This document shows positions 13,948-21,538 of a stretch of DNA of 28,232 nucleotides, one piece after another. The position numbers and the translations under genes were made by a program. Origin of the DNA: CAIPVR01 sp049316905 (lineage in GTDB: Bacteria > Actinomycetota > Acidimicrobiia > Acidimicrobiales > Microtrichaceae); contig JBMOJH010000042.1 of NCBI GenBank assembly GCA_049316905.1, positions 1 through 28,232 of the forward strand, written 5' to 3'. Positions within the stretch are counted from its first letter, which is position 1. Each line of letters opens with the position of its first letter. The notes beneath the pieces were generated by a model, which searched no databases, was not told the DNA's origin, and was given only the letters and a program-made list of their open reading frames with translations.

Positions 13948-16254
13948 ATGGCACCGCCGCTGCGGCGCAGCGACCTGCTCGCCGACGAGACGCTCACCGG
14001 CCGGGCCTTCTGCGAGGCCTACACCGACCTGGTGGAGACGTGGCTCGTCACCTGTTTCGACGAGGCCCTCGCGGCACGCGACCCGGCCGCCCAGTTCGCC
14101 CTCGTGGCGGTGGGGGGCCAGGGCCGTCGCGAGCTCGCACCCCAGTCCGACCTGGACCTGCTGCTGCTGGTGGGCCGGTCCACCGAACCCGGTGACCTGC
14201 CCGAGCGGCTCTGGTACCCGATCTGGGACGCCGGGCTGAAGCTGGGCCACGCCGTCCGGACGGTCCGCGACACGCTGTCGTTGGCATCCGAGGACCTCGA
14301 GACCGCCACCGCGCTGCTCTCGGCGCGACACCTGGCGGGTGACCCGACGCTGTCGGACGAGCTCGCCGAGAAGGCGCGGGTGAACTGGCGCCGGCGGGGG
14401 AAGAAGTGGCTGGAGGAGCTGGCGCGTTCGGTGGAGCAGCGCCACCAGGCCCACGGCGAGGTGGCCTTCGAGCTCGAGCCGGACCTGAAGGAGGGCCGCG
14501 GCGGCCTGCGCGACGTGCACGCGCTGTCATGGGCCCGTGACGCCGGGGCCGACGTGTCGCCGCGGGCGCTCGCCGAGCTGCAGCGCGACCACGACACGCT
14601 GCTCGAGGTGCGCATCGAACTGCACCGCGCCACGGCCAAGCCCGACGACCGACTGCTGCTGCAGGAGCAGGACGTGGTCGCCACCCGTCTCGGCGACGTG
14701 GACGCGGACGCGCTCATGGCGCGGGTGGCGTCGGCCGGCCGGGCGATCGCCTGGGCCAGCGACGAGGCCTGGCACGAGATCAAGGTGTCGCTCGACGGCG
14801 CCTTCTTCGGCCGGTTCCGCCGCGAGCGGCGCCTCGACGACGGCCTGGTCCTGCGCGGCGCCCGCGTCTGCCTGGCCGACGAGAGCGTGCCGGTCGACGA
14901 CCCGCTCACCGTGCTGCGCGTGGCGCTGGCCGCGGCGCGCAACGACACCCGGCTCTGCCTGCGGACCCTCGCCCTGCTGGAGGCGTCGCCACCGATGCCC
15001 GAGCCGTGGCCCGACGAGGCACGCCGGTTGTTCTGCGACCTGCTCCTGACCGGCCCGGCCGCGATCCCGGTGGAGGAGACCCTCGACCAGTTCGGGATGT
15101 GGGAGCCGCTCATCCCCGAGTGGGCGCCCAACCGGAGCCGGCCCCAGCGCAACGCGTACCACCGCTTCACCGTGGACCGTCACCTGTGGGAGGCCACGTC
15201 GGAGGCCGCGATGCTCTCGCACCGAGTGCCCCGGCCCGACCTGCTCGTGATGGCCGCGCTCCTGCACGACATCGGCAAGGGCTACCCGGGCGACCACAGC
15301 GAGGTGGGTCAGGGTCTCGCCCACACGATCGCCACCCGGATGGGCTTCCCGCCCGAGGACGTGGCGACCCTCGAGGCGGCGGTCCGTCACCACCTCCTGC
15401 TGCCCGACGTCGCCACCCGCCGCGACCTCGACGACCCGGCCACGATCGACCTGGTCGTGTCACGGGTGCAGACCCCGGACCGGCTCGCCCTGCTGCGCGC
15501 CCTCAGCGAGGCCGACTCGTTGGCCACCGGCCCGTCGGCCTGGGGTCCGTGGCGCGCCCAGCTCGTGGAGCGACTCGCGGACCGTGCCGCGCACGTGATG
15601 GCGGGCGGGCACCTCGTGGAGGTGGTCGACGACCCGTTCCCCACCGCCGCGCAGCAGGCGCTGATGGAGGAGGGGCGCCTTCAGGTGCTCACCGACGAGG
15701 ACCGCCTCACCGTGGTGTGCGAGGACCGCCCCGGTGTGGTGTCGCGGGTGGCGGGCGCGCTCGCGCTGCACGGCCTCGACGTGACCCAGGCCGACATCCA
15801 CTCGTCGGGCGGCATGGTGCTCGACGAGTTCCGCGTGGCCACCACCGCGGCCGGCCACGTGCGCTGGGAGCGGGTGGCCGCGGACGTCACCCGTGTGCTG
15901 GAGGGCCGCCTCGCCCTGCAGGCCCGCCTCGACGAGCGGGCCCGCAGCCACCGGCGCCGTCACCGGCCGGGCATCCACCAGCTGGTGCCGCTCGTCCGCA
16001 TCGACAACGACGCCGCCACGGACGCCACCGTGCTCGAGGTGGTCGGCCCCGACGACCTCGGCCTGCTCTACCGCATCACCCGTGCGCTCGCGGAGTTCGA
16101 TCTCGACGTGCGGACCGCCAAGATCCACACCATGGGGGCGGACGTCGTGGACACCTTCTACGTGGTGGACCGCGACGGGGCGAAGGTGACGGACACCGAG
16201 GTGGAGGAGGAGCTCCGGCGGGCCCTGCTGCACGCCCTCGAACCCACGGGCTGA
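13948..16254 (+). CDS. glnD: PII nucleotidylyltransferase GlnD
   Basis: A 768-residue bifunctional enzyme that modifies and de-modifies PII in response to nitrogen status; in actinobacteria studied so far it acts as an adenylyltransferase. The nucleotidyltransferase domain has GGQGRRELAPQSDLDLLLL with Gly56-Gly57 and the metal-binding Asp68 and Asp70. A GlnD-specific block ELEPDLKEGRGGLRD follows near residue 180. The HD hydrolase domain has LLHDIGKG with His440-Asp441. Two ACT domains close the protein, about 585-655 (RPGVVSRVAGALALHGLDV) and 695-765 (DDLGLLYRITRALAEFDLDV), which sense glutamine. Length is slightly below the roughly 800-890 of proteobacterial GlnD, as usual here. GAAGGGG at 13936-13942 is the ribosome site, five bases before ATG. 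The 114-base gap after glnB may hold a weak promoter. Confidence 0.97.
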   Translation: MAPPLRRSDLLADETLTGRAFCEAYTDLVETWLVTCFDEALAARDPAAQFALVAVGGQGRRELAPQSDLDLLLLVGRSTEPGDLPERLWYPIWDAGLKLGHAVRTVRDTLSLASEDLETATALLSARHLAGDPTLSDELAEKARVNWRRRGKKWLEELARSVEQRHQAHGEVAFELEPDLKEGRGGLRDVHALSWARDAGADVSPRALAELQRDHDTLLEVRIELHRATAKPDDRLLLQEQDVVATRLGDVDADALMARVASAGRAIAWASDEAWHEIKVSLDGAFFGRFRRERRLDDGLVLRGARVCLADESVPVDDPLTVLRVALAAARNDTRLCLRTLALLEASPPMPEPWPDEARRLFCDLLLTGPAAIPVEETLDQFGMWEPLIPEWAPNRSRPQRNAYHRFTVDRHLWEATSEAAMLSHRVPRPDLLVMAALLHDIGKGYPGDHSEVGQGLAHTIATRMGFPPEDVATLEAAVRHHLLLPDVATRRDLDDPATIDLVVSRVQTPDRLALLRALSEADSLATGPSAWGPWRAQLVERLADRAAHVMAGGHLVEVVDDPFPTAAQQALMEEGRLQVLTDEDRLTVVCEDRPGVVSRVAGALALHGLDVTQADIHSSGGMVLDEFRVATTAAGHVRWERVAADVTRVLEGRLALQARLDERARSHRRRHRPGIHQLVPLVRIDNDAATDATVLEVVGPDDLGLLYRITRALAEFDLDVRTAKIHTMGADVVDTFYVVDRDGAKVTDTEVEEELRRALLHALEPTG

Positions 16255-16265
16255 GGGCCCACCGG

Positions 16266-16271
16266 TAGCGT
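16266..16271 (+). promoter_or_regulatory. -10 box of the NUDIX gene (decides the start)
   Basis: TAGCGT fits TANNNT and is followed by seven bases and GTG 16279. This is the same geometry as at hemQ, the GNAT gene and the PAC2 gene, and it favours GTG 16279 over the upstream GTG 16270, which would lie inside the -10 box itself. Confidence 0.55.
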
Positions 16272-16278
16272 GGCGACC

Positions 16279-16965
16279 GTGGACGAGCAGGGCGCGGTGC
16301 CGGTGGGGGAGCAGGACCTCATCCGTTGGAGCGAGTCGCTCGCGGCCATCGCCCGCACCGGTCTGGCGTTCACCGAGAACCTCTACGAGCGGGAGCGCTA
16401 CGAGGAGGTCCTCCACGTGGCCGCCGACATCCGCGCCGCGGCGGGCCGGGGCGAGGGGGCGCCGGCGGCGGTGGTCCAGGAGTGGTTGCGCTCGGTCGGC
16501 AGCGGCGTCCCCGGGTACGTCACGCCCAAGGTGGCGGTGGGTGCCGTCGTCGGTGACGACGACGGCCGGATCCTGCTGCTGCAGCGCGGCGACTCCGGCA
16601 TCTGGCTGTACCCCACCGGCTGGGCCGACGTGGGGTACTCGCCGAGCGAGGTGGCCGTGAAGGAGGTGCGCGAGGAGACCGGCATCGAGGTCGAGGTGGT
16701 GCGGCTCCTCGGCGTGTTCGACGGCCTGCGCCTGGGCTTCACGCGGATCCCGCTCTACAGCCTGGTGTTCCTGTGCCGGGCCGTGGGCGGGGAGCTGTCG
16801 CCGCACCCGCTCGAGGCGATGGACGTGGGCTGGTTCGAGCCCGACGACCTGCCGCACCCCACCGCCGGCGTGGACCACTGGGGCCCGCACGCCTTCGCCG
16901 CGCTGCGCGGCGAGGAGGTGGACGTGCTCTACGACCTGCCCCGCGACCGGGTCTGGGAGGAGTAG
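16279..16965 (+). CDS. NUDIX hydrolase with N-terminal helical domain
   Basis: A 228-residue NUDIX hydrolase. Residues 1-70 form a helical N-terminal domain (IRWSESLAAIARTGLAFTENLYERERYEEVL) like that of the Nudix_N_2 group, whose members hydrolyse nucleoside-diphosphate derivatives. The catalytic domain begins TPKVAVGAVVGDDDGRILLLQRGDSGIWLYPTGWAD. The NUDIX box reads G-x5-Y-x7-KEVREETGI: the first Glu is replaced by Tyr and the Arg by Lys, while the metal-binding REETG core is kept (EVREETG). The start GTG 16279 is favoured by a leaderless-type -10; GTG 16270 would add three residues. It follows glnD by 24 bases but with its own promoter and converges with the PAC2 gene, only four bases apart. 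Substrate unknown. Confidence 0.88.
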   Translation: MDEQGAVPVGEQDLIRWSESLAAIARTGLAFTENLYERERYEEVLHVAADIRAAAGRGEGAPAAVVQEWLRSVGSGVPGYVTPKVAVGAVVGDDDGRILLLQRGDSGIWLYPTGWADVGYSPSEVAVKEVREETGIEVEVVRLLGVFDGLRLGFTRIPLYSLVFLCRAVGGELSPHPLEAMDVGWFEPDDLPHPTAGVDHWGPHAFAALRGEEVDVLYDLPRDRVWEE

Positions 16966-16969
16966 CGGG

Positions 16970-17824
16970 TCACTGCCCCCGCAGGAACCGCTCGACCTCT
17001 TCCACGAGGTCGTCGGCCGACTGCACCGCCGAGCGGTCCGCGTCGTGCTGCTCCTCGAGGCGCCGGACGTAGTCGCCGGTGGCGTCGTCGTCGGCGACGA
17101 GCTCGTCGATCTGGCGCTCATAGCTGACCGTGGCGATGTCGAGCACCTGGGTGGCCGCCGTGGTGCCGAGCAGGGTGAGCGTTCGCTGCACCAGCGCGAG
17201 CGCGGCCTTCGGTGACGGGGCGGAGGGCACGTACGCAGGGACCGCGGCCCACAGCGACGCCGAGTCGAGCCCGGCCCGGCGGCACTCGGTGTGCAGCACG
17301 CCCACGATGCCGGTGGGGCCCTCGTAGCGCGACGGCTCGAGGCCGAGGCGGCCCATCACGGACTCGTCGTAGGCGGTGCCGAAGGCCGGGGTCGGGCGGC
17401 TGTGCGGCACGTCCGCCAGCAGGGCGCCGAGCGTGACCACGGTGGTGCACCCGAGCCGTTCGGCCACCTCCAGCACCAGTCCGCAGAACGTGCGCCAGCG
17501 CAGCTGCGGCTCCACCCCGCGGAGCAGCACCACGCCGTCGGTTCCGGGCGGCTCGGCCCAGCCGAACTCGTTGGCCGGCCAGTCGATGACCCGCTCGAGG
17601 TCGTCGCCGATGCGCACCTGGGGCCGGGTGGCCGTGAAGTCGTAGAAGCACTCGGGGTCGATCTCGGCCACCGTGCGGGCGTCCCACTGCTCCCACAGGT
17701 GCTCGACCGCGGTGGTGGCGGCGTCGCCGGCGTCGTTCCACCCCTCGAAGGCCGCCACGAGCACGCGCTCCCGGCCCGGGTCCCGCGTGGTCTCGGGAGG
17801 GTCCAGCCAGGTCAACTCCGCCAT
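16970..17824 (-). CDS. PAC2 family protein
   Basis: A 284-residue protein of the PAC2 family, named after eukaryotic proteasome assembly chaperone 2. Actinobacterial members are common but have no settled function. The pattern is clear: VLVAAFEGWNDAGDAAT at residues about 21-37, then ECFYDFTATRPQVRI, GVVLLRGVEPQLRWRTFC, TVVTLGALLADVPHSRPTP and GPTGIVGVLHTECRRAG. The end (DDDATGDYVRRLEEQHDAD..., DDLVEEVERFLRGQ) is an acidic helical tail, as in other actinobacterial copies. ATG 17824 has a TACCGT -10 seven bases ahead, so the mRNA is probably leaderless. The start is divergent from the GNAT gene with 71 bases between. Confidence 0.92.
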   Translation of the reverse strand: MAELTWLDPPETTRDPGRERVLVAAFEGWNDAGDAATTAVEHLWEQWDARTVAEIDPECFYDFTATRPQVRIGDDLERVIDWPANEFGWAEPPGTDGVVLLRGVEPQLRWRTFCGLVLEVAERLGCTTVVTLGALLADVPHSRPTPAFGTAYDESVMGRLGLEPSRYEGPTGIVGVLHTECRRAGLDSASLWAAVPAYVPSAPSPKAALALVQRTLTLLGTTAATQVLDIATVSYERQIDELVADDDATGDYVRRLEEQHDADRSAVQSADDLVEEVERFLRGQ

Positions 17825-17831
17825 CGGAGCC

Positions 17832-17837
17832 ACGGTA
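17832..17837 (-). promoter_or_regulatory. -10 box of the PAC2 gene (leaderless)
   Basis: On the minus strand this reads TACCGT, followed by seven bases and ATG 17824. There is no Shine-Dalgarno. Confidence 0.6.
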
Positions 17838-17882
17838 TCGGCGTGACCGGCCGGTCCCACCGGGGTCGGTCGCCGCCGGCGG

Positions 17883-17888
17883 TACCCT
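17883..17888 (+). promoter_or_regulatory. -10 box of the GNAT gene (leaderless)
   Basis: TACCCT, a TANNNT match, is followed by seven bases and ATG 17896. There is no Shine-Dalgarno. It forms a divergent pair with the PAC2 promoter in a 71-base gap. Confidence 0.6.
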
Positions 17889-17895
17889 CGGCGCC

Positions 17896-18375
17896 ATGAC
17901 CGACGGGGCCGTGAACGACCGCACAGGGGACGCCGGGGTGCGCATCGAGGAGTGCACCACTGCGGACGACGAACTGGTGACCGCGATGGCGCGGCTCGTG
18001 CCCCAGCTGTCGTCGTCCTCGCCGCCGCCCGATCTCGACCGGCTCGCCGCGATCGTCGGCAACGAGGCCTGCCACCTGCTGATCGCGAGGGACGAGGGTG
18101 ACGGCACGATCCTCGGCTCGATGACGCTCGTGGTGTTCCCGATCCCGACCGGCATCCGGGCGTGGATCGAGGACGTGGTGGTGGACGGTGCCGCGCGTGG
18201 CCGCGGTGTGGGCGAGCTGCTGAACCGTGAGGCGTTGGCGCTCGCGCAGCGGCTCGGGGCCCGCACCGTGGACCTGACGTCGCGGCCGTCCCGGGAGGCC
18301 GCCAACCGCCTCTACCGCCGCATCGGCTTCGAGCAGCGCGAGACGAACGTCTACCGCTACCGGAGCGACAACTGA
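17896..18375 (+). CDS. GNAT family N-acetyltransferase
   Basis: A 159-residue GCN5-related N-acetyltransferase, using acetyl-CoA to acetylate an amine on an unknown substrate. Motif A is clear: WIEDVVVDGAARGRGVGELLNREALALAQRLGA, where RGRGVG binds the CoA pyrophosphate. Motif B follows as AANRLYRRIGFEQRETNVYRY. The N-terminal 15 residues are a polar extension. ATG 17896 is supported by a leaderless-type -10. The next gene lies on the opposite strand and converges, leaving 107 bases with only a weak six-bp hairpin (18394-18410). Confidence 0.93.
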   Translation: MTDGAVNDRTGDAGVRIEECTTADDELVTAMARLVPQLSSSSPPPDLDRLAAIVGNEACHLLIARDEGDGTILGSMTLVVFPIPTGIRAWIEDVVVDGAARGRGVGELLNREALALAQRLGARTVDLTSRPSREAANRLYRRIGFEQRETNVYRYRSDN

Positions 18376-18482
18376 CCTGCCCGACCTCCTGCGATCCGTC
18401 GCTCACGGATGATCTCGGCCGAGCGGCTGATGGTGCGGGTGGCGCCCACATGACGATCTAGGTGTACCCGTGTCTGGAACGG

Positions 18483-19700
18483 TCAGGACAGGTACCACCC
18501 ACGCGAGTAGCCGAAGGACATCACCATGAGGACACCGACTGCGATGGCCACGGCGAGGCCGCGAACGAGCGGGGGGCGGCGGCCGACCCACTCCCCCACG
18601 AACGCAGCGAACGGGAACGCAGCCATGAGGTAGCGCCCCGACCCGATGAAGACCCCCACCGTGAGCGCCGGGATGACAGCGATGGACCCGGTCAGCACGC
18701 CAGCCCCCCAGCCGTAGCGCCGCCCCACCGCGGTCGTGCACAACAGCGCCAGGACCACGAGGACTGCTTGCGCCGTGGCGCTGGCCAGGTAGCGACCGTC
18801 GAAGGGGCCCGACCACTGGGCGAAGTACTCCATCTTCATGAGCGTTCGCCAATCAGCGTCGTGGTACAGCTCCTGCACCGTGATGTAGCGGACGGGGGAT
18901 CCCCAGTCGACCCATAGGTAGGTCATGTAGGCGAGCAGGCCGACAGCCGAGAGCAGGGGAGCTAGGTCCCGGGGACGCCAGCGCTCCCGACGGAACCTCA
19001 GCGGAAGTTCGAGGTCGATCGCCCAGGTCGGACCCGCCCCCGGCTCGATGACCTGGCGGCGCACCAGGCCCGCCACGAACAGGGCGAGGATGATGGCGAT
19101 CCCCGTTGGCCGCGTGGCGGTAGCGACGGCGCCGACCAGCCCGGCGGCCAGCAACCGGTCACGATCGATCAGCACGAAGGCCCCGAGCACCAGAGCGAGG
19201 AACAGGGCGTCCGAGTAGACAACGCCATAGAGGTACCAGCCATAGGGATACAACAAGATCCCCAGGAACGCTGCCCGGTGCGCACGGGGGTTGGGGCACC
19301 GGTGCCCCAACCAGGTCCATGCCAGACACGCGGCAATTGCCCCCGCGATGGTGGAGATGAGCACCCCCGCCAACAATCGATTGTGCAGCACCAACGCAAC
19401 GACCCGGATGAGATGCGGATACACCGGGAACCAGACGAGCTGGCGATAGGTGTAGCCCCGGGCCGCGATCGAGAGGTACTCAGGTCCGTCGAAGGCATTC
19501 CACCCGTCGAAGAACCGCGACCACACGAACTGCGTCGATTGGTCGTTGGTGGACCGTCCCACGAACTGGGTGACGACGAGGAGCGCCCACACCGAGGCCC
19601 AGGTCGCCAGCGGGAACCGCCAGGATCGCAACGGAAGTGATCCACTGCGATCCGCCGCAGTGGCGATCTCCGCGCGATCGTCCTCGGCGACGTCGTTCAC
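18483..19700 (-). CDS. Multi-pass membrane protein, PIG-V-like GT-C mannosyltransferase
   Basis: A 405-residue multi-pass membrane protein with about nine to ten hydrophobic segments. Near the N-terminus it has the GT-C/PIG-V-like pattern WNAFDGPEYLSIAARGY with Asp71, followed by VWFPVYPHLIRVVAL; bacterial PIG-V-like proteins have W-D-x-x-x-YL-x-IA-x-x-GY then FFPLYP-x-x-R. These enzymes transfer sugars from polyprenyl-phosphate donors onto lipid or protein acceptors on the outer face of the membrane. Here the Asp-first pattern is displaced slightly (AFDGPEY), so the exact acceptor cannot be named. GTG 19700 overlaps the stop of the upstream gene (GTGA), deciding the start. Base composition is lower in GC than its neighbours: one 60-base stretch at 19201 is only 52% GC. 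Confidence 0.78.
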   Translation of the reverse strand: MNDVAEDDRAEIATAADRSGSLPLRSWRFPLATWASVWALLVVTQFVGRSTNDQSTQFVWSRFFDGWNAFDGPEYLSIAARGYTYRQLVWFPVYPHLIRVVALVLHNRLLAGVLISTIAGAIAACLAWTWLGHRCPNPRAHRAAFLGILLYPYGWYLYGVVYSDALFLALVLGAFVLIDRDRLLAAGLVGAVATATRPTGIAIILALFVAGLVRRQVIEPGAGPTWAIDLELPLRFRRERWRPRDLAPLLSAVGLLAYMTYLWVDWGSPVRYITVQELYHDADWRTLMKMEYFAQWSGPFDGRYLASATAQAVLVVLALLCTTAVGRRYGWGAGVLTGSIAVIPALTVGVFIGSGRYLMAAFPFAAFVGEWVGRRPPLVRGLAVAIAVGVLMVMSFGYSRGWYLS

Positions 19701-20200
19701 CCGAGCCCTTCCGGCGGCAGCAGTGCCCACAGTGCCATGACGGCGACGGCACCGGACAGGGCGGCCGCGCCAAGGTGCAGCCCAACGCGACGGACGCCTT
19801 GACGCCCCTGCACGGTGATGATCCCGCCGAGCACCACGAGATTCAGGACCACCAGTGGCGACCCGACGACAGCGATCAGCTCCTGGGTCTGGACAGCGGA
19901 CTGGTTCGCCACCACCAAGACGACGGCCAAGGTCACCACCACGACAGCGGCCGATGACGTATGGCGGCGCCAGATCATGAGTACAGCAACCGCTATCGTT
20001 CCGACCACTACCAGTGGGCCTTTGGCGTCCATGATCCCCGTGATCCAGAGCGGAAGCTGCGCAAACCCTCTCTGCCACGCGTCGAAGCCGCCGAGGCCCC
20101 GGTCCAGCGATCCGAACGTCCAGCACGCCGTCATGAGGGCCACCCAGGCCAGGCCGGCATAGGGGAACGCCCGAAGCCACCCCCATCCTCTCGTTGGCAC
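19697..20200 (-). CDS. Unknown membrane protein, partner of the GT-C gene
   Basis: A 167-residue protein with about four to five hydrophobic segments, for example AFPYAGLAWVALMTACWTF, GPLVVVGTIAVAVLMIW, SSAAVVVVTLAVVLVV, SPLVVLNLVVLGGIITV and AALSGAVAVMALWALL. I do not recognise a family. Between segments one and two it carries FDAWQRGFAQLPLWITGIMDAKGP. Topology resembles small phosphatase-like membrane proteins, but no catalytic motif of the PAP2 type is visible, so I do not assign that. GTG 20200 is chosen because a TACCAT -10 lies exactly six bases ahead; the frame stays open upstream without membrane character. Its stop overlaps the GT-C start, so the two products are probably made together and may interact. 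Confidence 0.7.
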   Translation of the reverse strand: MPTRGWGWLRAFPYAGLAWVALMTACWTFGSLDRGLGGFDAWQRGFAQLPLWITGIMDAKGPLVVVGTIAVAVLMIWRRHTSSAAVVVVTLAVVLVVANQSAVQTQELIAVVGSPLVVLNLVVLGGIITVQGRQGVRRVGLHLGAAALSGAVAVMALWALLPPEGLG

Positions 20201-20206
20201 CCCGCC

Positions 20207-20212
20207 ATGGTA
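20207..20212 (-). promoter_or_regulatory. -10 box of the membrane-protein pair (leaderless)
   Basis: On the minus strand this reads TACCAT, followed by six bases and GTG 20200. It decides the start of the upstream membrane gene. Confidence 0.55.
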
Positions 20213-20423
20213 ACGGCGCCGGGATCCTCGAAGCCGAACGACGCCACCGGGCCCGCATCCGCAGCGAGTAACAACGCCGCTGGGGCCGGCCACGCCAAGC
20301 CGCATTGAGCCGGGGGACCAGCGCTCTGCCGGCACTGGCGGCGTTGTCCGGAATCAGGCGGAGGCGGCTCGGCTTCTGTGCGGTCAGATCGTTGCGTCGG
20401 GTGGGATTCGCGCGACCCGTCCG

Positions 20424-20429
20424 TACCCT
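20424..20429 (+). promoter_or_regulatory. Candidate -10 box of the amidase-MFS operon
   Basis: TACCCT fits TANNNT. A start near 20436 would give a leader of about 86 bases before ATG 20522, containing the palindrome at 20445-20458. An in-frame GTG at 20438 is eight bases downstream but would add 28 residues ahead of the catalytic cysteine, so I take it as non-initiating. Confidence 0.4.
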
Positions 20430-20509
20430 GACCTCGGGTGACCACCGGGCCGGCCCGGGCCCCGGGGCACCCGGACAACACATCCGCCGAACGCCCCGGT
20501 CACGGCTCG

Positions 20510-20515
20510 AGGAGG
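20510..20515 (+). promoter_or_regulatory. Strong ribosome binding site AGGAGG, decides the amidase start
   Basis: AGGAGG lies six bases before ATG 20522. It selects the start that places cysteine at position 2, as the enzyme mechanism needs. Confidence 0.8.
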
Positions 20516-20521
20516 CCCCGT

Positions 20522-21538
20522 ATGTGCACGAACTTCCGGATCACGGCGACCGATGGAACGGTCGTCGTCGGTCGGACGATGGAGTTCCCCAACGACATGG
20601 GGACCAAGGTGACGGTGCTCCCGAGCGGTTACCGGGGAGCCGGGATCGGGGTCGACGGCAAGCCCGGAAGGACGTGGGTCGCCAGCCGCGGCGTGGTCGG
20701 CATGAACGCCTTCGGTGAGTCCGGGATGCTCACCGACGGCATGAACGACGCCGGCGTCTACGGCGGCCTGCTCTACATGCCGGGGTTCTGCGACTACCAG
20801 TCGGCCGACGGCGCCGACCCGTCGTCGCTCATGTCCATCGTCGACGTGGTGGCCTACGTGCTCGGCACCTGCGCGACGGTCGAGGAGGCCCGGAAGGCCA
20901 TGGCCGACGTCACGGTCTGGCCGTACGTGTTCGGGCCGTTCGGTTTCGCCCCTCCGGCACATCTCGTCACCCATGACGCCACCGGCGATTCCGCGGTGTT
21001 CGAGTGGCGCGACGGCCGCATGGTCACCTTCGACAACCCGCTCGGTGTGGCCTGCAACTGGCCCCACCTGGACTGGCACCTCACCAACCTCCGCAACTAC
21101 GTGAACCTGTCGGTGACCAACCCGTCACCGGTCACCGTCGACGGCGTCAAGTTGTCGCCCATGGGTCAGGGCCCGGGCATGCTCGGCCTTCCCGGCGACT
21201 CGTCCTCACCGTCGCGCTTCGTCCGGGCCGCGGCGTTCACCGCCGCCCTCCGCCCGGTCGCCACGGGTGCCGAACTCGAGACCACGGCCCTGCACATCCT
21301 CAACAACTTCGACATCCCGTGGGGATTCATCCGTTCCGACGACGCCGCGAAGAACGACGACCACACGCTCTGGTCGACGATCGCCAACCTGAAGGACCGG
21401 CGCTACGTCCTCCGCACCTACGACAATCCGATCCCCCAGGTCATCGACCTGGACGAGGTCGACTTCTCCGGGAGCGCTCCGATCGAGGTGGCGCCCCCGG
21501 CCGGCGGCTTCGCCCCCCTGTCCCTGGGATCGAAGTGA
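20522..21538 (+). CDS. Linear amide C-N hydrolase, choloylglycine hydrolase family
   Basis: A 338-residue N-terminal-nucleophile hydrolase of the choloylglycine hydrolase / penicillin V acylase / acid ceramidase-like group, which cleaves linear amide bonds. The protein begins MCTNFRI, so removal of Met exposes Cys2 as the nucleophile. VVVGRTMEFP (Arg, then the acidic-substrate loop), GMNDAGVYGGLLYMPGF (Asn region) and NPLGVACNWPHLDWHLTNLRNY follow in the family order. No signal peptide is seen, so the enzyme is cytoplasmic. ATG 20522 is fixed by the AGGAGG site; a longer frame from GTG 20438 would bury the cysteine. Its stop overlaps the start of an MFS transporter (GTGA), which links the amide substrate or product to transport. 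The substrate could be an N-acyl amino acid, acyl-homoserine lactone, bile-salt-like conjugate or beta-lactam; sequence alone does not tell. Confidence 0.92.
   Translation: MCTNFRITATDGTVVVGRTMEFPNDMGTKVTVLPSGYRGAGIGVDGKPGRTWVASRGVVGMNAFGESGMLTDGMNDAGVYGGLLYMPGFCDYQSADGADPSSLMSIVDVVAYVLGTCATVEEARKAMADVTVWPYVFGPFGFAPPAHLVTHDATGDSAVFEWRDGRMVTFDNPLGVACNWPHLDWHLTNLRNYVNLSVTNPSPVTVDGVKLSPMGQGPGMLGLPGDSSSPSRFVRAAAFTAALRPVATGAELETTALHILNNFDIPWGFIRSDDAAKNDDHTLWSTIANLKDRRYVLRTYDNPIPQVIDLDEVDFSGSAPIEVAPPAGGFAPLSLGSK

Larger units (their letters stand above)
20201..20521. other. Intergenic region of 321 bases between divergent genes
   Basis: It holds the leaderless-type promoter of the minus-strand membrane gene (20207-20212), a candidate -10 for the amidase (20424-20429), a perfect 14-bp palindrome CCGGGCCGGCCCGG at 20445-20458 inside the predicted amidase leader, and the AGGAGG ribosome site at 20510-20515. 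I see no coding potential, RNA gene or repeat in the remainder. Confidence 0.6.

Noticed and set aside
16270..16278. GTG 16270 as NUDIX start
   Set aside because: It lies inside the TAGCGT -10 box; GTG 16279 has the geometry seen at other leaderless genes here.
18394..18410. Terminator after the GNAT gene
   Set aside because: The stem is only six bp (ATCCGT/ACGGAT) and has no T-run; too weak to annotate.
20438..20521. GTG 20438 as amidase start
   Set aside because: It adds 28 residues with no signal-peptide character ahead of the cysteine that must be N-terminal, and it ignores the AGGAGG at 20510.
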